Shown: positions 7,167 to 13,939, numbered from the stretch's first letter. The stretch: DNA of 19,882 nt from JALZHR01 sp036388635 (GCA_036388635.1 DASVRL010000154.1:1-19882); one strand, 5' to 3'. Numbers and translations: made by a program. Notes: generated by a model not told the origin, from the sequence alone.

Positions 7167-8132
7167 CTAATCGGTTTCAAACTGCAATTCTTCGATAATC
7201 TCGCTCATATATTTTCTGCCTAATTCGACGTCTTCCGGCGGCAACGAAACCGCGCCGACGACCGCGTGACCGCCGCCGCCGTAGCGTTCGCAGATTTTGG
7301 CGATATTGTGCAGGCGCGGGCGCGGCGACCAGGGATTCGAGCCGACCGAGATTTTCGTGCGGAAATGACTGCGCGTGACGGCGACGTTATAGGTCGTCTG
7401 CGGGTAGAAATAATAAGGAATAAATTTGTTGTAGCCTTCGGTTCCGTCTTCGACAAGGTCGAAGCTGACCACGCCGCGCGCGTATTTCGATTTTCGCTTG
7501 ATAAGCTCGACCGTCTGCCAGTGTTGCTGGAGAATCGGTTTCAGTTTCGCCTGAACTTCGGCGCTTTCGACTACTTCGTCGAGCGTTTTTTCGGTCAAAT
7601 CGCGAATAATTTTTTCGACAAACTTTACATCTTTTTCGCCTTCGATGACCTGCATCAGTTTCAGAGCCGCCGAGCGAAGCTCGACGCACTGCGCCGGCGA
7701 TTCATACAGCGCCCCGTCGATAATGTGCGCCCATTCGACCATTTCATTGAGCGATTCATCTTCAAAAGTGAATTTTTCTTTGGCAATCCGCGCGATAAAT
7801 TCGCAGCAGGATTTGCTCTCGGTGTCGAGAAATTTTTTTCCGCTCGTGTCTGTCTGAAAATGCCGCTCGTCCGCTTCGGTCAGAAAAGCCGATTGATGAT
7901 GGTCGAACCACCACGTCACACGCTCGTCGGGCGAATATTTAAAATCGACAATCGCGTTTTCGCCGTCGTCCGAGAGCGATTCGCGGTCGAAAAGATTTCC
8001 GGCGCGATGCGCCATCGGCTGATATTCGATTTCCGTATTTTCGTTGATTTTAGAGCGGTAAAATTTGGTAAAAAACGCGGCGGAAGAAACGCCGTCAAAG
8101 CAGTTTCCGTGATAAAGAATGCGAAGTTTCAT
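7167..8132 (-). CDS. DHH/DHHA1 family phosphoesterase
   Basis: A 321-residue cytoplasmic hydrolase of the DHH superfamily, which includes nanoRNase/pAp phosphatase, c-di-AMP phosphodiesterase and exopolyphosphatase-like enzymes. Visible metal-ligand motifs are YHGNCFDG (Asp13), IVDF (Asp63), WFDHHQS (Asp77-His78-His79) and IIDGA (Asp139). The C-terminal DHHA1 part ends with ERYGGGGHAVVGA (about 283-294), the substrate-binding GGGH loop. No membrane segments or CBS/PAS domains are present, so it is a stand-alone enzyme. The first motif is HGNCFDGVSSA rather than the HxxPDGDALGS of classic NrnA, so the substrate is uncertain. The ATG at 8132 has no Shine-Dalgarno, and the gene diverges from the GNAT gene. 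Confidence 0.88.
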   Translation of the reverse strand: MKLRILYHGNCFDGVSSAAFFTKFYRSKINENTEIEYQPMAHRAGNLFDRESLSDDGENAIVDFKYSPDERVTWWFDHHQSAFLTEADERHFQTDTSGKKFLDTESKSCCEFIARIAKEKFTFEDESLNEMVEWAHIIDGALYESPAQCVELRSAALKLMQVIEGEKDVKFVEKIIRDLTEKTLDEVVESAEVQAKLKPILQQHWQTVELIKRKSKYARGVVSFDLVEDGTEGYNKFIPYYFYPQTTYNVAVTRSHFRTKISVGSNPWSPRPRLHNIAKICERYGGGGHAVVGAVSLPPEDVELGRKYMSEIIEELQFETD

Positions 8133-8215
8133 CTATTATTGATATGATTCCTTTTGGTAAAAATCACAAACATTTCAGAGTAGTTGGCTCAAATGGAAAC
8201 GTCAAGGCAGGATTT

Positions 8216-8674
8216 ATGAATAATAAAATTTTAATTCGTCTGGCAAACAAGCGGGACGCGGCGGCAATGGTCGAATTCAACCAGGCGATGGCGCAGGAAA
8301 CGGAAGGAAAAATTTTAGATAAAACGATTTTAAAGGGCGGCGTCGAAGCGGTTTTCGACGCCGCGGACAAAGGTTTTTATGTCGTCGCCGAAAGCGACGG
8401 TAAAATTGTTGGCGGCTTGATGGTCACGTTTGAATGGAGCGACTGGCGCAACTCCTGGTTCTGGTGGATTCAGAGCGTTTACATTCTGCCGGATTTTCGC
8501 GGGCGCAAAATTTACCGCGAGCTTTACGAATTCGTCAAGCAAAAGGCTGCCGAAGCGAAAAACGTCTGCGGCTTTCGGCTTTATGTCGAAAAGGAAAATG
8601 CGAAGGCGCAAAAGGTTTATGAAAAATCAGGAATGCAGCAGTCTCATTATTTGATGTACGAGGAAATGATTTAA
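8216..8674 (+). CDS. GNAT family N-acetyltransferase
   Basis: The ATG at 8216, behind an aggcagga sequence, gives 152 residues, the usual single-domain GNAT length; the frame is open to 8144, but that extension looks unrelated to the fold. The domain begins KILIRLANKRDAAAMVEF; the acetyl-CoA-binding motif A is VYILPDFRGRKIYREL (the RxxGxx pyrophosphate loop), and the C terminus has the usual YEKSGMQQSHYLMYEE motif. It transfers acetyl from acetyl-CoA to an amine that cannot be named. It diverges from the DHH phosphoesterase, with 83 bases between the two chosen starts. Confidence 0.88.
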   Translation: MNNKILIRLANKRDAAAMVEFNQAMAQETEGKILDKTILKGGVEAVFDAADKGFYVVAESDGKIVGGLMVTFEWSDWRNSWFWWIQSVYILPDFRGRKIYRELYEFVKQKAAEAKNVCGFRLYVEKENAKAQKVYEKSGMQQSHYLMYEEMI

Positions 8675-8709
8675 AGAAAAAACCGAAGCCCTTTTCAGGA
8701 CTTCGGTTT
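8675..8709 (-). terminator. Intrinsic terminator oriented to the minus strand
   Basis: The arms aaaccgaag (8680-8688) and cttcggttt (8701-8709) are perfect, with a few extra inner pairs. The T-run is on the minus strand (complement of 8675-8682, TTTTTT then CTTT), so it best serves transcripts coming from the small Cys/His gene to the right. On the plus strand it directly follows the GNAT stop codon but has no T-tail. Confidence 0.7.
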
Positions 8710-8729
8710 CGGCTACAATGAAAGGAAAT

Positions 8730-8756
8730 TTGAGAAACACGGGTTCGGGATATAAT
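8730..8756 (+). promoter_or_regulatory. Candidate sigma-70-type promoter
   Basis: A consensus -10 box TATAAT (8751-8756) lies 15 bases after TTGAGA (8730-8735). The spacing is short of the optimal 17. No ORF starts downstream before the terminator at 8836-8858, which is why a small RNA is considered. Confidence 0.4.
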
Positions 8757-8762
8757 TAAAGG

Positions 8763-8858
8763 AGCAAATAATCAAAACCTGAGCCTGTGTTATAAAACAA
8801 AATAATCAGCTTTTCCCAAATTCTTTCAAAAAATCGTGTGCGCTCAGCACATTTTTTT
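8763..8858 (+). ncRNA. Candidate small RNA of about 95 bases
   Basis: The span lies between a TATAAT promoter-like site and a strong plus-strand intrinsic terminator and holds no ORF. Its last 15 bases are antisense to the 3' end of the Cys/His protein gene. This is an inference from signal spacing only; the region could equally be just the 3' ends of two convergent transcripts. Confidence 0.25.
8836..8858 (+). terminator. Intrinsic terminator, possibly bidirectional
   Basis: The stem tgtgc/gcaca (plus an outer G-T pair) with a five-base loop is followed directly by seven Ts on the plus strand. On the minus strand the stop codon TGA of the small Cys/His gene lies in the loop and ATTTTTT follows two bases past the stem, so it may work both ways. 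Confidence 0.6.
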
Positions 8859-9098
8859 AACAATCGGCGGATAATAAAACGAGCCGTATGTCTGCAACGT
8901 TTCCGTATTGAACTGTTTTCTCGCGCCGCAATGAAGACAAGTTCTGTAAGCTGTGCTGTTCTGCACGAAAGGACGACTTAAATCTTCGTGCCAGCATCCG
9001 AATAATTTACCAAAAACTCCGACTTTCTCACCAAAGACCGATTGGTCAACCCTGTTTTTAACATCCTGAAGTACATTTTCCAATGAAATCATCTGCAT
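8844..9098 (-). CDS. Small Cys/His protein, probable zinc binder, of unknown function
   Basis: From the ATG at 9098 the protein has 84 residues: a short helical N-terminal part, then KLFGCWHEDLSRPF (Cys35, His37) and YRTCLHCGARKQF (Cys54, Cys57), which together look like one zinc site, and a C-terminal GSFYYPP. I have an impression of similar short CxH...CxxC proteins in Acidobacteriota, but no function is known to me. AAGGGGG ten bases upstream supports this start. The frame stays open to 9224, but that extension would run into the sigma-54 promoter at 9208-9224 and is low-complexity. Expression is therefore likely RpoN-dependent (inference). Confidence 0.75.
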   Translation of the reverse strand: MQMISLENVLQDVKNRVDQSVFGEKVGVFGKLFGCWHEDLSRPFVQNSTAYRTCLHCGARKQFNTETLQTYGSFYYPPIVKKMC

Positions 9099-9414
9099 TC
9101 GCGTAATTCCCCCTTCGCAACTCCGGCAAAAAGCCCTGCCCAAGCCTTTTGCCCCGCCGCCTAACTCATCCGAGCGTCCTTTTAATGCCTTCCGTGACGT
9201 ATACTTTAGCAAGCGACGTGCCAAAACCAGGCTGAAAGTAAAAAAGTCGATAAGTTCAAATATTTCAGAAATAAAGTGATTTTAGATAAGTTTTTAGTAT
9301 AAATGTCGTGTTCGCTTTACATACATCGCATCGTCATTTTAAATTCAGTGTTTGAAAACGATTCAGTCAGTTTGAATGAATTGCGCTCAGGTTATTAAAC
9401 TTTTACTCTGAGAT
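9099..9414. other. 316-bp intergenic control region
   Basis: It holds the sigma-54 promoter of the small Cys/His gene (9208-9224) and its roughly 100-base leader. To the right lie AT-rich sequence, a palindromic AAATATTT near 9259, and a TATAAA at 9298-9303 with no good -35 partner. The plus-strand unit starting at 9415 must also be driven from here, but I see no clear promoter for it. Confidence 0.4.
9208..9224 (-). promoter_or_regulatory. Sigma-54 (RpoN) -24/-12 promoter
   Basis: Read on the minus strand it is TTGGCACGTCGCTTGCT, matching the sigma-54 consensus TGGCACG-N4-TTGC exactly, with the required GG-N10-GC spacing. Predicted transcription starts near 9197, about 100 bases before the ATG at 9098. 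Sigma-54 promoters need an AAA+ enhancer-binding activator; none is in this window. Confidence 0.8.
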
Positions 9415-9699
9415 ATGACGAAAATCAGCGAAAAGGAATTTGCCGGAATCTGCGCCGGAATTTATGAAGACCGCGCAAGCATCTGCCGCCATAATCCGCT
9501 TGGAACGAGCGAAGAGACGCTTTTTTGGATGCTTTTAAGCGTTCTGGTCAGTTATCTGAGTCTTTCCGAAATCGAAACGCCGTGTTTCAACGGCAAACCG
9601 ACGGCGGAAACTTACCGACAGGCGATTTTATTTATTTTACGCGATAGAAAAACCGAAGATTTCGAAGCGGAAAAATATTTAGTAAAATTATCTGAATAA
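9415..9699 (+). CDS. Small conserved-type protein of unknown function
   Basis: I do not recognise this 94-residue protein. It starts MTKISEKEFAGICAGIYEDR, contains two cysteines (12 and 24) plus one near 57, and has one hydrophobic stretch (FWMLLSVLVSYLSLSE, about 37-52) that is probably a buried helix rather than a membrane anchor because charged residues flank it closely. The C terminus is an acidic/basic helix. The ATG has no clear Shine-Dalgarno. It ends 20 bases before the start of the metallo-hydrolase on the same strand, so the two are likely an operon. Codon pattern matches the neighbours. Confidence 0.65.
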   Translation: MTKISEKEFAGICAGIYEDRASICRHNPLGTSEETLFWMLLSVLVSYLSLSEIETPCFNGKPTAETYRQAILFILRDRKTEDFEAEKYLVKLSE

Positions 9700-9719
9700 A
9701 TTTGCACCGTCAAAATAAA

Positions 9720-10415
9720 ATGATTATCGAAACCTTTGTCACCACTGCATTTCAACAAAACACGCGCGTTCTGGCGTGCGCGGAAACTCGCCGCGCAATT
9801 TGCATCGACCCCGGCGCGGATACCGACATAATCGCCGGATATTTAAACGAAAACGATTTGCAGCTGCAAGCCATCACGCTGACGCACGCGCATCTCGACC
9901 ACATCGGCGGCACGACCGATTTGCACAAAAGTTTTCCACATGTGGAAATTCTTTTGCACAAGGACGACGAAGATTTATATTACCTTCTGCCCGAACAGCC
10001 GGCGGCGCTCGGCATTCCGCGGCTAGCGTGGGCAAATCTCGGTTTCGAATACGAAAATCCGCCGCAGATTACACGCAACTGGCAGGACGGCGAGATTTAC
10101 CAGGTCGGCAAGCTGCGTTTTAAAATTCTGCATTGTCCGGGGCACACGCGCGGTCACGTCGTTTTGTTTGAAGAAAGCGAAAGAAAAGTTTTTGTCGGCG
10201 ATTGTCTGTTTGCCGGCTCGATCGGGCGCACGGATTTGCCCGGCGGAAGCTTTGAACAATTAATGGATTCGATTACGAACAAAATTCTCACGCTCGGCGA
10301 CGACGTGACGGTTTATTCCGGTCACGGAGCGGAAACGACCGTCGGACACGAAAAGCGCACGAATCCGTTTTTAACCGGACATTACCAGCTCGGCGGACGC
10401 GGTCGATATATTTAA
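9720..10415 (+). CDS. MBL-fold metallo-hydrolase, glyoxalase-II-like
   Basis: A 231-residue metallo-beta-lactamase-fold enzyme. Metal ligands are all visible: THAHLDH (His56, His58, Asp60, His61), CPGHTRGH (His142), VGDCLF (Asp161) and YSGHG (His202). The layout and FAGSIGRTDLPGGS are typical of the hydroxyacylglutathione-hydrolase-like/YcbL subgroup, which hydrolyses thioesters such as S-lactoylglutathione. It lacks the long C-terminal helical glutathione-binding domain of classic GloB, so the true thiol cofactor or substrate is open. The ATG at 9720 is preferred; a TTG at 9702 is in frame but would add six residues with no benefit. It is likely co-transcribed with the preceding small gene and ends in a strong hairpin. 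Confidence 0.88.
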   Translation: MIIETFVTTAFQQNTRVLACAETRRAICIDPGADTDIIAGYLNENDLQLQAITLTHAHLDHIGGTTDLHKSFPHVEILLHKDDEDLYYLLPEQPAALGIPRLAWANLGFEYENPPQITRNWQDGEIYQVGKLRFKILHCPGHTRGHVVLFEESERKVFVGDCLFAGSIGRTDLPGGSFEQLMDSITNKILTLGDDVTVYSGHGAETTVGHEKRTNPFLTGHYQLGGRGRYI

Positions 10416-10482
10416 ACCGGCAAACGGTAAGTTGTAATTTCAAACATACGAACTTGCAACTTACCGTTTACCGGTTTTTTTA
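10414..10482 (+). terminator. Heptad-built terminator overlapping two stop codons
   Basis: The arms 10414-10434 and 10457-10477 pair over 20 of 21 positions around a 22-base loop, followed by Ts. They read as heptads AAACCGG, CAAACGG, TAAGTTG and CAACTTA, CCGTTTA, CCGGTTT. The left arm starts inside the metallo-hydrolase stop codon, and the T-run is the stop codon region of the convergent pseudo-receiver gene. Confidence 0.88.
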
Positions 10483-11202
10483 GATTGCGGCTTCGCCGGT
10501 CGCTTTATTTAAATAAAAATACAAATCGTTGAAATCACGCAGGGCGCGGTTGAGAATCAAAGGCAATTGTTCGATGTCGCTGGTGTTGACGATTAAATTC
10601 AAATTTCGCAGAAAGGCTTCGTGTGCGTTGAGCGTCGTGCCGGCTTCTTCGAGCGAAACCAGATACAGTCGGCGGCGTTCGGACGAATACATCGAGTTCA
10701 TTTTCTGCTGCAAAATCGTCGCTCCGCCGAATTCCGCCGCAAAATCGGGCGAGAATATCAGGATTTCCGTTTTGCCTTCGCGCATCCGCTCGTTGGCTTG
10801 CGCGGGCGTCTGCGCCAGATAAACTTTATAGCCCGCTTCAGCCATCATTTTGGCGACGCGGTCGCGGTTCTGCCCGAGACAAAGCAGAACGCGGCGCGGT
10901 TTTTCGTCCGACGTGTCGTCCGAATCCAAAACTTTGTTTTCCATCTGCAAGGCGGAAAGCAGCGAGCGCAAAGCGTGATTTATCTCAAACCCGGATTCTT
11001 TGGTCTTAAACCCCTGCGCGCCGTCGGGCATTGCCGGCGCGGGCGTGTTTTCCTTCAACTGGTTAATGGTCGAAGCGCCTTTTCCGCCGCCGACGCGAAT
11101 CAAATTTTGACAGCGCGGGCAGCGCACGGTGAAATTCCCGTTCGGCGTTTTCGATTCGTCGAGTTGCAGAGAAACCGAACAATTATCGCAGCGTATTATC
11201 AT
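10480..11202 (-). CDS. MJ0042 zinc-finger plus pseudo-receiver protein
   Basis: Of 240 residues, 1-36 are an MJ0042-type zinc finger (Cys5, Cys8, Cys28, Cys31), 40-100 a flexible linker, and about 103-225 an alpha/beta domain that reads as a receiver (VLLCLGQN first strand, EILIFSPDF third, LYLVSLEEAG fourth, LNLIVNTSD fifth). The acidic pair, phosphoacceptor Asp and conserved Lys of true receivers appear replaced (Gln/Asn, Ser151, Asn206), so phosphorylation is unlikely. It is transcribed after the pilT-like gene, across a repeat-bearing 126-base gap, so a role with type IV pili or signalling is possible but unproven. Acidobacterial and myxobacterial motility regulators often carry MJ0042 fingers (general knowledge). 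Confidence 0.72.
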   Translation of the reverse strand: MIIRCDNCSVSLQLDESKTPNGNFTVRCPRCQNLIRVGGGKGASTINQLKENTPAPAMPDGAQGFKTKESGFEINHALRSLLSALQMENKVLDSDDTSDEKPRRVLLCLGQNRDRVAKMMAEAGYKVYLAQTPAQANERMREGKTEILIFSPDFAAEFGGATILQQKMNSMYSSERRRLYLVSLEEAGTTLNAHEAFLRNLNLIVNTSDIEQLPLILNRALRDFNDLYFYLNKATGEAAI

Positions 11203-11215
11203 AATTTTGTCTGCC

Positions 11216-11306
11216 GGTCTTCAGTCTTTGGTCTTCGGTCTTCGGTCTTGGTTAAAATATATTCGATGCCGAGCAAAAAAAATCGAAGACCGGAGACCGA
11301 CAGACC
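11216..11306. repeat. Heptad tandem array facing its own complement
   Basis: Five tandem heptads run from 11216 to 11250: GGTCTTC, AGTCTTT, GGTCTTC, GGTCTTC, GGTCTTG. Thirty-four bases later come three units of the complement: GAAGACC, GGAGACC, GACAGACC (11285-11306). The two sides can pair imperfectly in several registers. It fills the gap between the PilT-like and pseudo-receiver genes. Confidence 0.85.
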
Positions 11307-11328
11307 ATTTTCAAAATTGAAAATTATA

Positions 11329-12528
11329 TTACTCAATCATATCGAGCACCGACTTTTTCGGCGCGGGCGGCGGAATCGGTAAAGCCGCTCCATTGGTTTT
11401 CGGCATTGGCGCATTGGCGTAATCCTCGGTTGAAGAAAGTCCTTTCAATTGCAGCAACAGATTGTTTTGATTGGTCGCAAACGAAAGCCCGTCTTCGAGC
11501 GTAATCATTTCCTGCTCGATCATCCGTCGAATCACCGTATCGAAATCCTGCATTCCGTCGATTTCGCCGTCGCGCATCGCGTCAAGCAGAGTCTTGCCGT
11601 CGCTTTCGCCTCTTTCGATATATTCGCGCGTGCGCGGATTCGATTTTAAAATCTCGACCGCCGCCACGCGACCTTTGCCGGTCGCCTTCGGAATAAGGCG
11701 CTGCGAGATAATATATCGAAACGTTTGCGCGAGCCGCATACGAATGATTTTTTCTTCGTTTTTCGGATACAGACCGATGATGCGGTCAACCGTTTTCGCC
11801 GCGTCAATCGTGTGCAGCGTGGATAAAACGAGGTGTCCGGTTTCGGCGGCTTCGAGCGCGATTTCCGCCGTTTCGAGGTCGCGCATCTCGCCGACCAGAA
11901 TGACTTTCGGCGCCTGGCGCAAGGCGGCGCGCAGGGCGGACGCGAAATCCTTCGTATCCGCGCCGACTTCGCGCTGGTTTATCGTCGATTTTTTGTGGTT
12001 GTGAAGAAACTCAATCGGGTCTTCAATCGTTACGATGTGATAACTTTTCGTTTCGTTGATGCGGTCGATAACTGCCGCGAGCGTCGAGCTTTTTCCCGAG
12101 CCGGTCGGACCTGTGACCAGCACCAGACCGTTGCGAATGCCGCAGATGTCCTCGAGCTGCTGCGGCACGCTGAGCGTCTGAAAAGTCGGGATGTCGTGCG
12201 GAATCACGCGCATCACAATCGAATACGAATTGCGCTGCTGAAAAATATTGACGCGGAAACGGCAGCGCGACGGCAGGCTCCAGCTTAAATCCGCCGTGCC
12301 GCTCTGCGCCAGCTGCGCGGCGGCTTCCGGGCTATCGCGCAGGATAGCCATCGCAATCATCTCGGTTTGAAAAGGCGTCAGTTTTGACAAACCGAGCGGC
12401 GAAGCCGAATAAAGGGTTCCGCTGATTTCCACCTGCGGCTTTTGTCCGACACTGAAATTTAAATCGCTGACATTATCGGAAATGAGCAGCATCTGCTCAA
12501 TAATCGGTGCTATATCCAGCAAACTCAT
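11329..12528 (-). CDS. PilT/PilU-family twitching motility ATPase
   Basis: A hexameric ATPase that retracts type IV pili at the inner face of the cytoplasmic membrane. Its 399 residues show the family order: N-terminal PAS-like part (SDLNFSVGQKPQVEISG), Walker A GPTGSGKS (140-147), Asp box VTIEDPIEF (166-174), Walker B VILVGEMRD (209-217) and His box ETGHLVLSTLHT (229-240). The C-terminal half has GKGRVAAVEIL and a retraction-ATPase-like DAMRDGEIDGMQDFD. A Pro-rich tail (PPPAPKKSVLDMIE) extends past the usual end. AAGGAG lies 12 bases before the ATG. PilT versus PilU cannot be decided from this copy alone. No pilB, pilC or pilin gene is in the window. Confidence 0.92.
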   Translation of the reverse strand: MSLLDIAPIIEQMLLISDNVSDLNFSVGQKPQVEISGTLYSASPLGLSKLTPFQTEMIAMAILRDSPEAAAQLAQSGTADLSWSLPSRCRFRVNIFQQRNSYSIVMRVIPHDIPTFQTLSVPQQLEDICGIRNGLVLVTGPTGSGKSSTLAAVIDRINETKSYHIVTIEDPIEFLHNHKKSTINQREVGADTKDFASALRAALRQAPKVILVGEMRDLETAEIALEAAETGHLVLSTLHTIDAAKTVDRIIGLYPKNEEKIIRMRLAQTFRYIISQRLIPKATGKGRVAAVEILKSNPRTREYIERGESDGKTLLDAMRDGEIDGMQDFDTVIRRMIEQEMITLEDGLSFATNQNNLLLQLKGLSSTEDYANAPMPKTNGAALPIPPPAPKKSVLDMIE

Positions 12529-12594
12529 TTTTGGAAATTACTCCTTGGACAAATCGTGGCAGAGGATTCAGGCAAGCTTTGAAGTTTTGAAATC

Positions 12595-12616
12595 GCGGTT
12601 AAATTAGACTAACCGC
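12595..12616. repeat. Perfect 7-bp hairpin between thiE and the pilT-like gene
   Basis: The arms gcggtta and taaccgc enclose eight bases. There is no T-run on either side, so it is not a clear terminator; it could be a processing or operator site in the 158-base gap. Confidence 0.4.
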
Positions 12617-12686
12617 CGGGCTACTTCTATTTTTACTTATTCGCCGGACGAAAAGCAAGCTATTTTTAATTTTGCTAAACATTTTT

Positions 12687-13307
12687 TTACAGTTGCAGAT
12701 AGCGGTTCGTTTTTTCGGCGATTCTGTCCGGCTCGCCGAGCAGGTCGCCGATAATCGCGACCGAATCCGCGCCCGCGCTGAAAACATCTCCGGCATTTTC
12801 CAGCGTAATACCGCCGATGGCGACGAGCGGAAAATCTCCGACCGCTTTCCGCACGCACCGGACGCCTTCCAGCCCGACCGTCTTTTCAGGGTTTTGTTTT
12901 GTTTTCGTCGTAAAAACAGGTCCGATGGCGATGTAATCAACCGGAAATTTAATGGCTTCGATTGCCTGCTCGACGCTGTGCGTGGAAAATCCGATGACGG
13001 CGTTTTTTCCCAGCAATTTGCGGGCTGCCTGCGGCGGCAAATCGTCCTGTCCGAGATGAACGCCGCCGGCTTTCAAAGCAAAAGCGATGTCGGCGCGGTC
13101 GTTGATAATAACTTTTATGTTTCTTTCTTCAGCGAGAGCCAAAACTTCCCGCGCTGCTTCGTAAAACTCGCGCGGCGAAGCGTTTTTATCGCGCAATTGA
13201 ATCACGCGCGCGCCGCCTTCGGCAAGTCGAAGAAATTGTTCGGCGTGAGAAAGACGGCTGAGCAAAGCGTCGGTAATCGGGTAAATTTTCGGAAGCGTGA
13301 ACGGCAT
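12687..13307 (-). CDS. thiE: Thiamine-phosphate synthase
   Basis: It joins HMP-pyrophosphate and thiazole phosphate to make thiamine monophosphate. The 206-residue TIM barrel shows the family motifs in order: VIQLRDKNAS (pyrophosphate-binding strand), VIINDRADIA, GVHLGQDDLP, IGFSTHS, YIAIGPVFTTKTK and the phosphate loop VAIGGITLENAG with SVAIIGDLL. Length is normal for ThiE. The ATG lies four bases past the rimI stop with no Shine-Dalgarno, so translation is probably coupled to rimI. No other thiamine gene and no TPP riboswitch is seen here, so it is a scattered pathway gene in a housekeeping operon. Confidence 0.93.
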   Translation of the reverse strand: MPFTLPKIYPITDALLSRLSHAEQFLRLAEGGARVIQLRDKNASPREFYEAAREVLALAEERNIKVIINDRADIAFALKAGGVHLGQDDLPPQAARKLLGKNAVIGFSTHSVEQAIEAIKFPVDYIAIGPVFTTKTKQNPEKTVGLEGVRCVRKAVGDFPLVAIGGITLENAGDVFSAGADSVAIIGDLLGEPDRIAEKTNRYLQL

Positions 13308-13311
13308 AAAT

Positions 13312-13848
13312 TTAAAACAGTGATTTCACCATTAAAAATCCGTCCTCGCCGTTGTTGTAATAATTTTCCAGTCTTTGCACGGTGGCGTAGCCGAATCGCC
13401 GGTAAAGGCTCTGCGCGGCGACGTTGCTGACGCGGACTTCGAGGCGAATCACGCTGATTTGACGTCGCTTCATCGCAACTTCGGCGTGAACCAGAAGTTC
13501 TTGCGCCAGCCCGCGGCGGCGATGTTCGGGCGCGACCCCGATGGTCGTGATGTGTCCCGTTCCATCGACGTTGCCGGTCGCAAAAATGAAGGCGACCATC
13601 TCATTATTCGCCGCCGTCATACAGTAGCTCAAAGTATTCGTTTCGGAAAGAAGGTAGGTCAGCGTTTGTTTGTTGTAATTTTCGCCTTTTTTAAAACAGC
13701 GTCGGTTGAGACGGCAGATTTCGTCGAGCCGATTGGCGGTCAGCACGTGAATTTCGTAATCGGTCGGCGGCGCGGGAACGACGATTTCAAAATCTTCCTG
13801 CGCCTCAAACGGCACGAAAAGCTTACGAATTCTTTCTAAAACTGCCAT
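13312..13848 (-). CDS. rimI: Ribosomal-protein-alanine N-acetyltransferase (RimI-like)
   Basis: From the ATG at 13848 it is 178 residues: an N-terminal extension of about 30 residues (MAVLERIRKLFVPFEAQEDF), then a GNAT domain. The acetyl-CoA loop is GVAPEHRRRGLAQELL; LEVRVSNVAAQSLYRRFGY follows, and the C-terminal RLENYYNNGEDGFLMVKSL is the RimI signature (YY..GEDA..M). RimI acetylates the N-terminal alanine of ribosomal protein S18 and related targets. The frame is open upstream to 13956, but that part is the translated hairpin 13864-13939 and is rejected. It is followed at four bases by thiE and preceded by queA. Confidence 0.85.
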   Translation of the reverse strand: MAVLERIRKLFVPFEAQEDFEIVVPAPPTDYEIHVLTANRLDEICRLNRRCFKKGENYNKQTLTYLLSETNTLSYCMTAANNEMVAFIFATGNVDGTGHITTIGVAPEHRRRGLAQELLVHAEVAMKRRQISVIRLEVRVSNVAAQSLYRRFGYATVQRLENYYNNGEDGFLMVKSLF

Positions 13849-13863
13849 AAAATTAAGTTCACG

Positions 13864-13939
13864 GAGTCGCGGAAAGTTACGGGCAATTGTACAGTTAACT
13901 CTGCAATTATCTGTAACTACCGGCAACTTTCCGCGACTC
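13864..13939 (-). repeat. Hairpin with 15-bp arms between queA and rimI
   Basis: Perfect 15-base arms (13864-13878 and 13925-13939) with further weaker pairing inside (TTACGG/CCGGTA region) enclose about 46 bases. The right arm contains the queA stop codon; the left arm ends 15 bases before the rimI ATG. No T-run follows on the minus strand, so it may be a processing or attenuation site rather than a terminator. Confidence 0.8.

Noticed and set aside
7266..8147. 293-codon open frame antisense to the DHH phosphoesterase
   Set aside because: It mirrors the codon bias of the opposite gene, is rich in Arg/Phe/Val without any domain, and the minus-strand protein has clear catalytic motifs.
9099..9224. 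Longer start for the small Cys/His protein
   Set aside because: It would begin within the sigma-54 promoter, upstream of the predicted transcription start, and encodes low-complexity sequence.
11216..11306. CRISPR array
   Set aside because: The units are 7 bases without spacers, and no cas genes are near.
12672..13430. 252-codon open frame antisense to thiE and rimI
   Set aside because: A shadow frame with no motif; the minus strand encodes well-conserved enzymes.
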